DNA of 10,315 nt from the NCBI GenBank assembly GCA_903913355.1, contig CAIWKU010000087.1, positions 1-10,315 on the forward strand, read 5' to 3'. The translations under genes were made by a program, and so were the position numbers. The notes below the pieces were generated by a model. That model did not search any database. It was not told the origin of the DNA and was given only the letters and a program-made list of their open reading frames with translations. Positions within the stretch are counted from its first letter, which is position 1, and each line of letters begins with the position of its first letter. Source of the stretch: an uncultured Bacteroidota bacterium (GTDB lineage: Bacteria > Bacteroidota > Bacteroidia > Chitinophagales > Chitinophagaceae). Below are positions 1 to 6,246 of the stretch, piece after piece.

Positions 1-303
1 AAGTATCATAACTAACAATTATAGTAATGCCTAATGCTAAATGTTTTTTGGATAATTTATTCATAGTAATCTCTTGTTCAGTGATCAGCGAATTATGCAA
101 TTCTGGTAAATGCTTTACATCCTGTAGTTAATTTTTGTATTACAATCGTTCAATATTATTTATTACCACTTCCAACTTTCATACATGATTTTATACATTC
201 TTTCAGGCAACCAAATGAATATTTTTATCAGGAAAACTAGCAATGGCAGCAAGCTTGCAGAATACATTTTTTTTTGTTACAAATTCTAAATCATTTATCG
301 AGG

Positions 304-339
304 AAAACTACATATTAAAAAAAATATAGATGTAGTTTT
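304..339. repeat. 10-bp perfect inverted repeat, AT-rich loop
   Basis: AAAACTACAT at 304-313 is the exact reverse complement of ATGTAGTTTT at 330-339, with a 16-base A-rich loop between. A second, smaller repeat with the same core follows at once: ACTAC 343-347 and GTAGT 353-357. The core CTAC/GTAG thus appears four times within about 55 bases. It could be an operator cluster or an RNA hairpin; no neighbouring gene is close enough to assign it. Confidence 0.6.
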
Positions 340-401
340 TATACTACTAATTGTAGTTATAATTCATGATGTTTACCAAGAAGGATAGAGCGAAAATTTG
401 C

Positions 402-418
402 ACAAATAAACGGGAACC
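402..418 (+). repeat. 17-bp imperfect direct repeat, copy 1
   Basis: ACAAATAAACGGGAACC here matches ACAAATAAAACGGAACC at 650-666 in 15 of 17 positions, in the same orientation and 248 bases apart. The flanks are unrelated apart from being A/T-rich. Function unknown. Confidence 0.5.
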
Positions 419-649
419 TTTAAAAAGAAAATGAAAAAGAGTAGAAAAAGCCGGTTGGTGCATTTTATGTATCTATTGCTTTATTTCACGTAGGGGGTCA
501 TTTATTACATAAAGAAAAAAATAAACATCAAGTGATTAAAATGTTATACTAAAATAAAATAAATAAGTTTAACAGTAATTATCAAACTATAGCTAAACAA
601 TAACCAAATAATTTGGGCAACCTTTTCATTATTAAGCAGAAAAAAATCT

Positions 650-666
650 ACAAATAAAACGGAACC
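650..666 (+). repeat. 17-bp imperfect direct repeat, copy 2
   Basis: Second copy of the repeat at 402-418, 15 of 17 bases identical and in the same orientation. The two may be parts of a longer diverged duplication, protein-binding sites, or remnants of element ends. Confidence 0.5.
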
Positions 667-799
667 ATCCAAAAATTAATCCTTTTTTAATCCTACACAT
701 ACTTTATCAAATACCCAATCAAAACTATTCCTTATTTTTTTCCGAATTAAACACATGTCCAATTCATGGGTAATCCCACCCCCATCCCATCTCCCTCCT

Positions 800-821
800 A
801 GTCCTATCCCAGTCCTATCCC
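800..821 (+). repeat. 11-bp tandem repeat, two perfect copies
   Basis: AGTCCTATCCC occurs twice back to back (800-810 and 811-821), at the end of a C/T-rich tract beginning near 767. A hairpin begins on its last bases. Confidence 0.8.
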
Positions 822-842
822 ACTATAGTTGCACCATAGTGG
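820..842. repeat. 7-bp stem hairpin
   Basis: CCACTAT (820-826) and ATAGTGG (836-842) are exact reverse complements around a 9-base loop. It sits between the 11-bp tandem repeat and a DnaA-box-like 9-mer (TTATCCACA, 846-854). Confidence 0.55.
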
Positions 843-859
843 CACTTATCCACATCCCA

Positions 860-880
860 TTTGCTAGTATTTTTAGCAAA
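860..880. repeat. 7-bp stem hairpin
   Basis: TTTGCTA (860-866) and TAGCAAA (874-880) are exact reverse complements with a 7-base loop. There is no T-run directly after the stem on the plus strand, so it is not an obvious terminator. Confidence 0.5.
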
Positions 881-1031
881 CAAGGGTCATTTTCGATTTT
901 CAAGGCTTATAAAAGCGAAATTTTCGGCTGAAACCCTTTGCCAGTAAGGGGTTGTAGTGGTTGGTTCCAACCGTTACAAGTTTTTTGAAATCATTTTTTA
1001 ATAGATTTGCAACTTTTTTTGAAAAAACTCC

Positions 1032-1101
1032 AACCGTGCCTTTGTGCCTTGGTGCCTTGGTGTGCAAAATAAATCTCACACTAAGGCACAAAGGCACGGT
1101 T
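1032..1101. repeat. Long hairpin made of 8-base tandem units
   Basis: Arms 1032-1054 and 1079-1101 pair over 23 positions: 1032-1050 with 1083-1101 is perfect, then one G:T wobble and three more pairs, around a 24-base loop (1055-1078). With one bulged base the stem extends by CC (1030-1031) to GG (1103-1104). The left arm is itself a tandem octamer: GTGCCTTT 1036-1043, GTGCCTTG 1044-1051, GTGCCTTG 1052-1059. The right arm holds two complementary units (TAAGGCAC 1082-1089, AAAGGCAC 1090-1097). No long T-tract follows, so it is more likely a dispersed intergenic repeat of REP-like character than a simple terminator; that family assignment is inference. Confidence 0.75.
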
Positions 1102-1143
1102 TGGGACACCAATGAAAGACTCGCCTTTTAGTTGGCCATTTTG

Positions 1144-1151
1144 TATGTTTG
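1144..1151 (+). promoter_or_regulatory. Possible -7 promoter element for the nuclease gene
   Basis: TATGTTTG matches the Bacteroidota -7 consensus TAnnTTTG and would give a leader of roughly 40 bases to the TTG start at 1192. No TTTG lies at the usual -33 spacing, and unlike the other motifs here the G is not followed by C, so this is a weak call. Confidence 0.3.
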
Positions 1152-1191
1152 AGTATTCACACTATCTCTTACTTAAAAGCATACGCTGACT

Positions 1192-1902
1192 TTGAAAATA
1201 ATTTCCTGGAACTGCAATATGGCTTTCAGAAAAAAAGCAGCGTATATCTTGCGTGAAAAGCCGGATATATTGATTGTTCCCGAATGCGAACACCCTGACA
1301 AATTAAAATTCCCGGACACCATTCAAAAACCAACTGATATACGCTGGTTTGGTGCGAACCCACATAAAGGCATTGGTATATTTTCATATAGCAATTATCG
1401 GCTCACCTTACTAAAAAAATACAATCCCGATTTTCAATATGTAATTCCGATATCGGTTACTGGCGGAGAATATTCGTTTACACTATTTGCTATCTGGGCA
1501 AATAACCCTACAGATCCGGATGGAACGTATGTGGAACAGGTTTGGAAAGCATTGGCATATTATAAAAGAGAATTGGGCAAATCACCCGTTATTTTAATGG
1601 GCGATTTTAATAGTAATACCATTTGGGACAGGCCTCAACGCAAAGGCAATCATTCTTCAGTTGTTGAACTGCTGAAAACAAACCATATTTTCAGCACCTA
1701 TCACCACCATTTCAAACAAATACAAGGCAAAGAAAAACATCCAACACTTTATATGTATCGGCATAAAAACAAACCCTATCATTTGGATTATTGTTTTGCC
1801 TCTTCTAAATTTCTGGAGAAACTGGATACAGTGAAAATCGGGACTCATGCAAAATGGAGTCCCCTAAGCGACCATGTTCCCATAATAGTAAACTTCCAAT
1901 AG
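1192..1902 (+). CDS. Endonuclease/exonuclease/phosphatase-family protein
   Basis: A 236-residue protein of the EEP (DNase I/exonuclease III-like) fold, predicted to be a metal-dependent phosphodiesterase or nuclease. All hallmark motifs are in order: SWNCN (catalytic Asn7), VPECE (metal-ligand Glu31), GDFN at 137-140 (Asp138, Asn140), HLDY at 197-200 (Asp199) and SDH at 226-228 (catalytic Asp-His). The start is TTG at 1192: the first in-frame ATG, codon 10, would remove Asn7, and a stop at 1174-1176 limits extension. No signal peptide or membrane segment is seen, so it is probably cytoplasmic. The length is close to a minimal EEP domain with no extra domain. It stands alone, 110 bases before clpS. 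Substrate (DNA, RNA or a small phosphoester) cannot be told; family and active site are secure, function is not. Confidence 0.85.
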   Translation: MKIISWNCNMAFRKKAAYILREKPDILIVPECEHPDKLKFPDTIQKPTDIRWFGANPHKGIGIFSYSNYRLTLLKKYNPDFQYVIPISVTGGEYSFTLFAIWANNPTDPDGTYVEQVWKALAYYKRELGKSPVILMGDFNSNTIWDRPQRKGNHSSVVELLKTNHIFSTYHHHFKQIQGKEKHPTLYMYRHKNKPYHLDYCFASSKFLEKLDTVKIGTHAKWSPLSDHVPIIVNFQ

Positions 1903-1942
1903 AACGCAAATCAGCAAATGTTTATTCTACCGCTTCAAAACC

Positions 1943-1966
1943 ATTCAACAATTCAACAGTTTAACA
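1943..1966 (+). repeat. 8-base tandem repeat, three units
   Basis: ATTCAACA (1943-1950) and ATTCAACA (1951-1958) are identical; GTTTAACA (1959-1966) matches at 6 of 8 positions. It lies in the 110-bp spacer between the nuclease gene and clpS, upstream of the clpS -7 element. Confidence 0.65.
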
Positions 1967-2000
1967 ATGAAACATGCCCCCCTATTTCCCCCATATTTCC

Positions 2001-2008
2001 TAATTTTG
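2001..2008 (+). promoter_or_regulatory. Probable -7 promoter element of clpS
   Basis: TAATTTTG followed by C matches the Bacteroidota -7 consensus TAnnTTTG. It ends only four bases before the clpS ATG at 2013, so transcription should begin at or next to the start codon, giving a leaderless or nearly leaderless mRNA. No TTTG -33 element is seen at the normal spacing. Confidence 0.5.
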
Positions 2009-2012
2009 CTCC

Positions 2013-2321
2013 ATGAATTCGAACCTGGTGAATGAGGCAGTAAAACCCTGGGAAGTAGCTGATACGGATGTATTAACAGATACCACCAAAGGCTATAGTC
2101 TGGTAGTATGGAATGATGAGGTAAATACTTTTGAATGGGTAATTGAAACGCTTGTAAAAGTGTGTGGGCATACCCCGGAACAAGCAGAACAATGTGCGCT
2201 TTTTATTCATACACAAGGAAAATATGCGGTAAAGAAAGATGAATACACTATCTTAAAACCCATGTGTGATGCCATCACAGACCGCGGAATTGGTGCTACG
2301 ATTGAAATAACCACTACCTGA
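2013..2321 (+). CDS. clpS: ClpS, N-degron adaptor of the Clp protease
   Basis: ClpS, a 102-residue cytoplasmic adaptor that binds proteins with Leu, Phe, Tyr or Trp at the N-terminus and passes them to the ClpA/ClpC unfoldase. The ClpS fold spans about residues 28-98. The pocket residues of E. coli ClpS that hold the substrate alpha-amino group are conserved at the same numbers: Asn34, Asp35 and His66 (WNDEVNTF; FIHTQGK). The E. coli gate residue Met40 is Phe40 here. Residues 1-27 are the usual flexible N-terminal extension that engages the unfoldase. The gene lies 49 bases before aat on the same strand, which makes and supplies its substrates, so the two are probably co-transcribed from the -7 element at 2001-2008. 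No clpA or clpP is in the window. Confidence 0.95.
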   Translation: MNSNLVNEAVKPWEVADTDVLTDTTKGYSLVVWNDEVNTFEWVIETLVKVCGHTPEQAEQCALFIHTQGKYAVKKDEYTILKPMCDAITDRGIGATIEITTT

Positions 2322-2370
2322 TATTCGCTACTCCAATAAGAGTTACAACGCAATTAAACCCCATTGATTC

Positions 2371-3015
2371 ATGCCTCTGCACGCTTTAACAGAAAAGATC
2401 TGGTTTCCACCAGTTACCGAAGCAGCTGAGGATGGATTATTAGCGATGGGGGGTGATGTATCAACCGAGAGATTGTTATTGGCTTACCAACAAGGGATTT
2501 TTCCCTGGTATGATGGAGATATTCCGCTGTGGTGGTCGCCTGATCCTCGTTTCGTGCTTTTTCCGGATGAGCTAAAAATCAGCAAGAGCATGAAATCCCT
2601 GATCAGAAAAGGCTCATTTCAATTCACCAGTAACCATGCTTTTCCGGCCGTTCTGCATTACTGCAAAGAAAACCAAAGAAAAGGCCAGGATGGTACATGG
2701 ATCACTGATGAACTGGAAAAATCGTTGAACCAATTACATACTATGGGCTATGCACATAGTGCCGAAGCATGGTTGGATCATCAATTAGTGGGTGGATTAT
2801 ATGGTATTCGTATTGGAAAAATGTTCTTTGGGGAAAGTATGTTCTCGATAAAACCCAATGCCAGTAAGTTTGCTTTTATACAGTATGTTGACCAATTAAA
2901 AACAGAACAGGTAAAGCTGATTGATTGCCAGGTATATACCGAACATCTGGAGAGTTTGGGTGCCAGAATGATTACACGAAAGGAATTTATGAACTGCCTT
3001 CAACAAAATAGCTAA
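2371..3015 (+). CDS. aat: Leucyl/phenylalanyl-tRNA--protein transferase
   Basis: Aat transfers Leu or Phe from aminoacyl-tRNA to the N-terminus of proteins beginning with Lys or Arg, creating a primary N-degron read by ClpS. The 214 residues cover the full family length. Motifs in order: GIFPW (42-46), WWSPDPR (54-60), GTWI (108-111), AHSAEAW (128-134), LVGGLYG (139-145), FFGESMFS (152-159) and IDCQ (184-187), where Asp185 and Gln187 correspond to the catalytic Asp186/Gln188 of E. coli Aat. It is cytoplasmic. The 49-base gap after clpS holds no recognisable promoter motif, supporting a clpS-aat operon. Its TAA (3013-3015) overlaps the minus-strand TAG of the DUF4294 gene (3012-3014), leaving no room for a terminator between the convergent genes. 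Confidence 0.95.
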   Translation: MPLHALTEKIWFPPVTEAAEDGLLAMGGDVSTERLLLAYQQGIFPWYDGDIPLWWSPDPRFVLFPDELKISKSMKSLIRKGSFQFTSNHAFPAVLHYCKENQRKGQDGTWITDELEKSLNQLHTMGYAHSAEAWLDHQLVGGLYGIRIGKMFFGESMFSIKPNASKFAFIQYVDQLKTEQVKLIDCQVYTEHLESLGARMITRKEFMNCLQQNS

Positions 3016-3662
3016 CTCTTATAGCCGTACATTTTCTCAACGTCTTTCACAATTTTTTCCATCTCCCAATCATTGCCCTTGGCTTCATAATTCTGTTTCA
3101 GGTTACTGCCAAATAATACAGCCACGGTTTGCCAGAATGCAGCACTGATAAACCCTTTGTATTCATCAATGATCTCATAACAATTATTCCCGGTTTCGCG
3201 ATAGATCAATTTCATGAGAATTTTTCCCTGGAAAACAGATAACTGGGTAAGCTTATCCGTAAACTCTTTTTTCAATTCCTTTTCGCGGGCTTTAATAATA
3301 CTTCTTCTTTCTTTTTTATCTGTAACATGCACCAATTTCGCATTGATCTCATTCATAATTCTACCCGCTACTTTGGCATAGGGATAAGTAACATACACCG
3401 CATTGCGAAGCCGGGTCCATTCTACCCAATATTTTCTTTGTTGAGGAGTAAGTTTTGTATATACCCAAACCGGCGGTAAGGAACTGGAAGGTATGGTATC
3501 TCCCTGTGGTGTAATAAAAGCAAATACCTTCAGGGTATCATTGATACCATGCTGTTGGGCATATAATTTGTTTCCTGTCTGGAACAGAAAAACAAAACTT
3601 ATACAAAGGATGCTATTTCTGATAGTTCGTGTCAAGCTTCTTGAAATTAGACAGTTTTCCAC
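3012..3662 (-). CDS. DUF4294-family exported protein
   Basis: A 216-residue protein recognised as DUF4294, a Bacteroidota family of unknown function. Residues about 12-35 form a signal peptide (basic start, hydrophobic core ILCISFVFLF, likely cleavage after YA35 before QQ), so the mature protein is probably periplasmic. Family features are the YPYAK block at 93-97, a basic/acidic helical stretch 114-137, QGK at 145-147 and RETG at 155-158, followed by an aromatic segment with FWQT. The start is uncertain: the longest frame uses GTG at 3660-3662, limited by a stop at 3666-3668; TTG at 3633-3635 (codon 10) gives a more typical short signal-peptide start. It lies 42 bases after ccmF and is probably the last gene of the ccmE-ccmF transcript; a role in cytochrome assembly is possible but not shown. 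Confidence 0.8.
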   Translation of the reverse strand: MENCLISRSLTRTIRNSILCISFVFLFQTGNKLYAQQHGINDTLKVFAFITPQGDTIPSSSLPPVWVYTKLTPQQRKYWVEWTRLRNAVYVTYPYAKVAGRIMNEINAKLVHVTDKKERRSIIKAREKELKKEFTDKLTQLSVFQGKILMKLIYRETGNNCYEIIDEYKGFISAAFWQTVAVLFGSNLKQNYEAKGNDWEMEKIVKDVEKMYGYKS

Positions 3663-3704
3663 TGATTAATGCTGCCCAAAGCAAAAAAGTAACCTTTGTA
3701 AATG

Positions 3705-6161
3705 TTAAGAAACCTGTTTTAGGTAACCGGGTGTTCTTTTTACTCTTTGAATAATGGACATGATAAAACCAATCACCATAATAATTACCCCTATCCAAAG
3801 AATATTAATCATAGGAAACTCATACACTTTCAAAGTAATCAGATCGGTGATGGCCCCACTCTCTTTGATACCAATTTTGAATTTATCCGATCCCTGATCA
3901 GGTGCCCCATTAAACAGGAATACCAGGCTTTGCGATTGAACCGTATCCGGTATCTGCCTTAGTTCCGTCAACCCTTTGATGGCTACCCCGGGATTAGCCG
4001 TGTACCTTCTCCCGTCTTTGGCAACCACTGTCATATCCATAAACAAAGCAGTTTCATCATCTGCATATTTACTTTTGAGTTCTGCAGGGTTCTTGGATAC
4101 TTTATTCAAAATGATCATCCCATTGCTATAAAAAACCGTGTCGTTCACACTCAGCTGGTATTTTTTAAAGCTGGAGGTATCTGGCTGGGTATTTTCCTGG
4201 AAAGAAGTGATATAGACAAAAATATCCTTGTACCAATAATGTTTGGCCGCCGGATTGGCTGAAAATCCTTCACCTCCTTTGTTCTGTTTAATCACATCAG
4301 GATATAGCTTAAACCCTTCCGATCCGTCTTTTGCTTTAAAATCAATTTCAAAATAGCGTTTACGATCTTTTGCATTCAAAGTGTCCGAAACATAAGTCAC
4401 CATGAACTTTCCCATATCCGTAGCCACTGCTTTGAAAAGCGTAATATTTTCAGCAGGATCTCCTGTAGCGCCATTCTTTTCCTTGGGGTTTACGCGTAAT
4501 GGACTTACTCCGGTAGTATTCCAGCTTAATACAGTTTTCTTGCTCGAGGATATCAGGATACCCACCAACACCAATCCAAAACCTATATGCGCAACAGAGG
4601 CACCTGCTGCCTTGATCTTACCCTTTAATCCCAGCCAGATATAAGCGATATTACCGACTACTGCATATACAGCTGCAAAAATGGCCATATGAATAGCAAA
4701 TAGAAAGCCCGGGCCTTTTTTATCAAAATTGATATTACCAAATAAACTGATAGACAGGCTGATCAATACGGCTATCAGTGTAGGTATCCATATTTTTTTA
4801 CCCAAAAAAGCTTTGGGGGTGTCCTTGTATTTTAAGTATTGTGTTAAGGCAGTCAATAACCCAATCACAATCGCTACAAATACCTGTATCTGGTTATAAG
4901 CAAATTCAGCATCTTCGGGTGGTGACATATGTGTGCCGAATATTTTATTAAAAACAGGCACCGATGTTTTGGAAATAATTACCATTCCCGATAAGAAAAG
5001 TACCAATGAGCCAATAAATATCCAGAACTCACGACTATATACATTCTCCTCTTTAATAACTGCCGGGATGCTTTTATAATTACGGATATAGAGATACATA
5101 GCCGGTAAAAAGAATACCAGCACAAATAATACCAATTGGGTATTCATATCCAGGTCTACAAAAGCATGTACAGAAGTATCTCCGAGAATACCACTTCGTG
5201 TTAAAAAAGTGGAATACAAAACCAAAACAAAACTGATGATATAAAAGAAATAAGTAGGGCGTAATGAATACCCACTATTTTTATATACCAGGTTGGTATG
5301 TAATCCGGCCACCAGGGTTAACCAGGGAACCAGGGAAGCATTTTCAACCGGATCCCATGCCCAATACCCCCCGAAAGAAAGACTTTCATAAGCCCATGCG
5401 GCCCCCATCATAACACCTAGTCCCAATACGGCTGCAGAAAACGAAGCCCAGGGAATAGCTGGTGTTGTCCACTCATGGTTTTTACGCATCAATCCGGCAA
5501 ATGCATAGGCAAAAGGGACAATAGTAGAAGCAAATCCCAGAAATAATATAGGCGGATGTATCACCATCCAGTAATTCTGTAGCAAAGTATTCAACCCGTT
5601 ACCATCTTTTAAAAGCGTGAGGTAATTGGGCATACTAAAAATTGGGGCAGTGATTTCATTTCTCGTTAAGGTAAACGGACTGCTGCCTACTTTGATGCCA
5701 AAGAAATAAACACCCATCACCATGGTTGCTACACAGAATTGTGCAAAGCTGATCACTGTCATCACTCCTGGCTCCCAATCTTTCGATTTCCAAATCAATA
5801 CCCAGCCCAATACACAATGCCAGAAACTCCAAAGCATAAAACTACCTTCCTGCCCTTCCCAGAAACAACTGAGCAGGTATTCAACCTGTAAACTTCTATC
5901 ACTATGCGACCAGGCATATTTGTATTCAAACAGGTGGTGAGAGATAATAAAATACAGGGTAAAGAACATGGCCAGCACGCCTACTGTTTCTAAAGCAAAG
6001 GCAATTCTTGCCAAACGAAGCCAGCTTTTCTTTTCAACCAAATCCTGCAACCTGGAAGCCTTAAAATAGGCAACTGTTGAAAACAGGGATGCGACCAGGA
6101 AGAGCAAAGCAAAAAAATGTCCGATCTGTCCTGCCAATAAATTTTCTCCGATATAATTCAT
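3705..6161 (-). CDS. ccmF: CcmF-type cytochrome c heme lyase
   Basis: CcmF, the membrane heme lyase of System I cytochrome c maturation, takes heme from holo-CcmE and attaches it to apocytochromes on the periplasmic side. The 818 residues begin with the family N-terminus (IGENLLAGQIGHFFALLF). The tryptophan-rich heme-handling WWD segment is at 263-280 (FGGYWAWDPVENASLVPW). Candidate conserved heme-ligand histidines are His202 (HPPILFLGF), His332 (GDTSVHAF) and His525 (SVAHIGFG). About a dozen or more hydrophobic helices fill residues 10-540, a soluble region of roughly 240 residues follows (about 541-783), and a last helix lies at 785-805. The soluble part explains why it is much longer than the ~650-residue proteobacterial protein; this is usual for Bacteroidota. 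It follows ccmE by 62 bases on the same strand and precedes the DUF4294 gene. Confidence 0.93.
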   Translation of the reverse strand: MNYIGENLLAGQIGHFFALLFLVASLFSTVAYFKASRLQDLVEKKSWLRLARIAFALETVGVLAMFFTLYFIISHHLFEYKYAWSHSDRSLQVEYLLSCFWEGQEGSFMLWSFWHCVLGWVLIWKSKDWEPGVMTVISFAQFCVATMVMGVYFFGIKVGSSPFTLTRNEITAPIFSMPNYLTLLKDGNGLNTLLQNYWMVIHPPILFLGFASTIVPFAYAFAGLMRKNHEWTTPAIPWASFSAAVLGLGVMMGAAWAYESLSFGGYWAWDPVENASLVPWLTLVAGLHTNLVYKNSGYSLRPTYFFYIISFVLVLYSTFLTRSGILGDTSVHAFVDLDMNTQLVLFVLVFFLPAMYLYIRNYKSIPAVIKEENVYSREFWIFIGSLVLFLSGMVIISKTSVPVFNKIFGTHMSPPEDAEFAYNQIQVFVAIVIGLLTALTQYLKYKDTPKAFLGKKIWIPTLIAVLISLSISLFGNINFDKKGPGFLFAIHMAIFAAVYAVVGNIAYIWLGLKGKIKAAGASVAHIGFGLVLVGILISSSKKTVLSWNTTGVSPLRVNPKEKNGATGDPAENITLFKAVATDMGKFMVTYVSDTLNAKDRKRYFEIDFKAKDGSEGFKLYPDVIKQNKGGEGFSANPAAKHYWYKDIFVYITSFQENTQPDTSSFKKYQLSVNDTVFYSNGMIILNKVSKNPAELKSKYADDETALFMDMTVVAKDGRRYTANPGVAIKGLTELRQIPDTVQSQSLVFLFNGAPDQGSDKFKIGIKESGAITDLITLKVYEFPMINILWIGVIIMVIGFIMSIIQRVKRTPGYLKQVS

Positions 6162-6215
6162 GTAATAAGGGTTCTGATAATGGAAAAAGTACTCATCGAT
6201 CGCCTCTCAACTCAA

Positions 6216-6246
6216 TGCCATCATTACCCGTTTACAGGTGATGGCA
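6216..6246 (-). repeat. 8-bp stem hairpin over the ccmE stop codon
   Basis: TGCCATCA (6216-6223) and TGATGGCA (6239-6246) are perfect reverse complements with a 15-base loop that contains the ccmE stop codon (6224-6226 on the minus strand). In the minus-strand transcript it lies between ccmE and ccmF. No T-run follows directly, so processing or mRNA stabilisation is as likely as partial termination. Confidence 0.5.

Larger units (their letters stand above)
1..1191. other. Gene-free AT-rich region with many palindromes
   Basis: No credible coding sequence was found on either strand; open frames are short and look like nothing known. Up to about 760 the DNA is very AT-rich, with a T9 run near 267-275 and an A8 run near 317-324. 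Small perfect palindromes or inverted repeats occur at 106-118 (GTAAA/TTTAC), 135-145 (TTGTA/TACAA), 249-258 (GCAAGCTTGC), 304-339 and 343-357. From about 767 to 821 the plus strand turns C-rich, then hairpins follow at 820-842, 860-880, 932-953 and 1032-1101. No tRNA or rRNA was recognised. A regulatory region for a gene left of the window, an unrecognised RNA, or decayed DNA are all possible; the sequence does not decide. Confidence 0.7.

Noticed and set aside
846..854. Replication origin
   Set aside because: Only one DnaA-box match was found in the gene-free region, and no dnaA, dnaN, parA/B or other origin-linked genes are in the window. A single exact 9-mer in 10 kb is not rare enough.
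1032..1101. Rho-independent terminator
   Set aside because: The stem is far longer than usual, made of tandem units, has a 24-base loop and no T-tract after it on either strand.
800..1110. CRISPR array or insertion sequence
   Set aside because: Repeats are 8-11 bases and contiguous, with no regular spacers, and there is no transposase or Cas-like reading frame.
900..1112. 70-codon minus-strand frame
   Set aside because: It runs straight through the inverted-repeat cluster and the octamer hairpin, has no recognisable family features and no promoter motif; its sequence is explained by the repeats.
4402..5940. Plus-strand frames within ccmF
   Set aside because: Short, opposite to a gene with clear motifs along its whole length; shadows.
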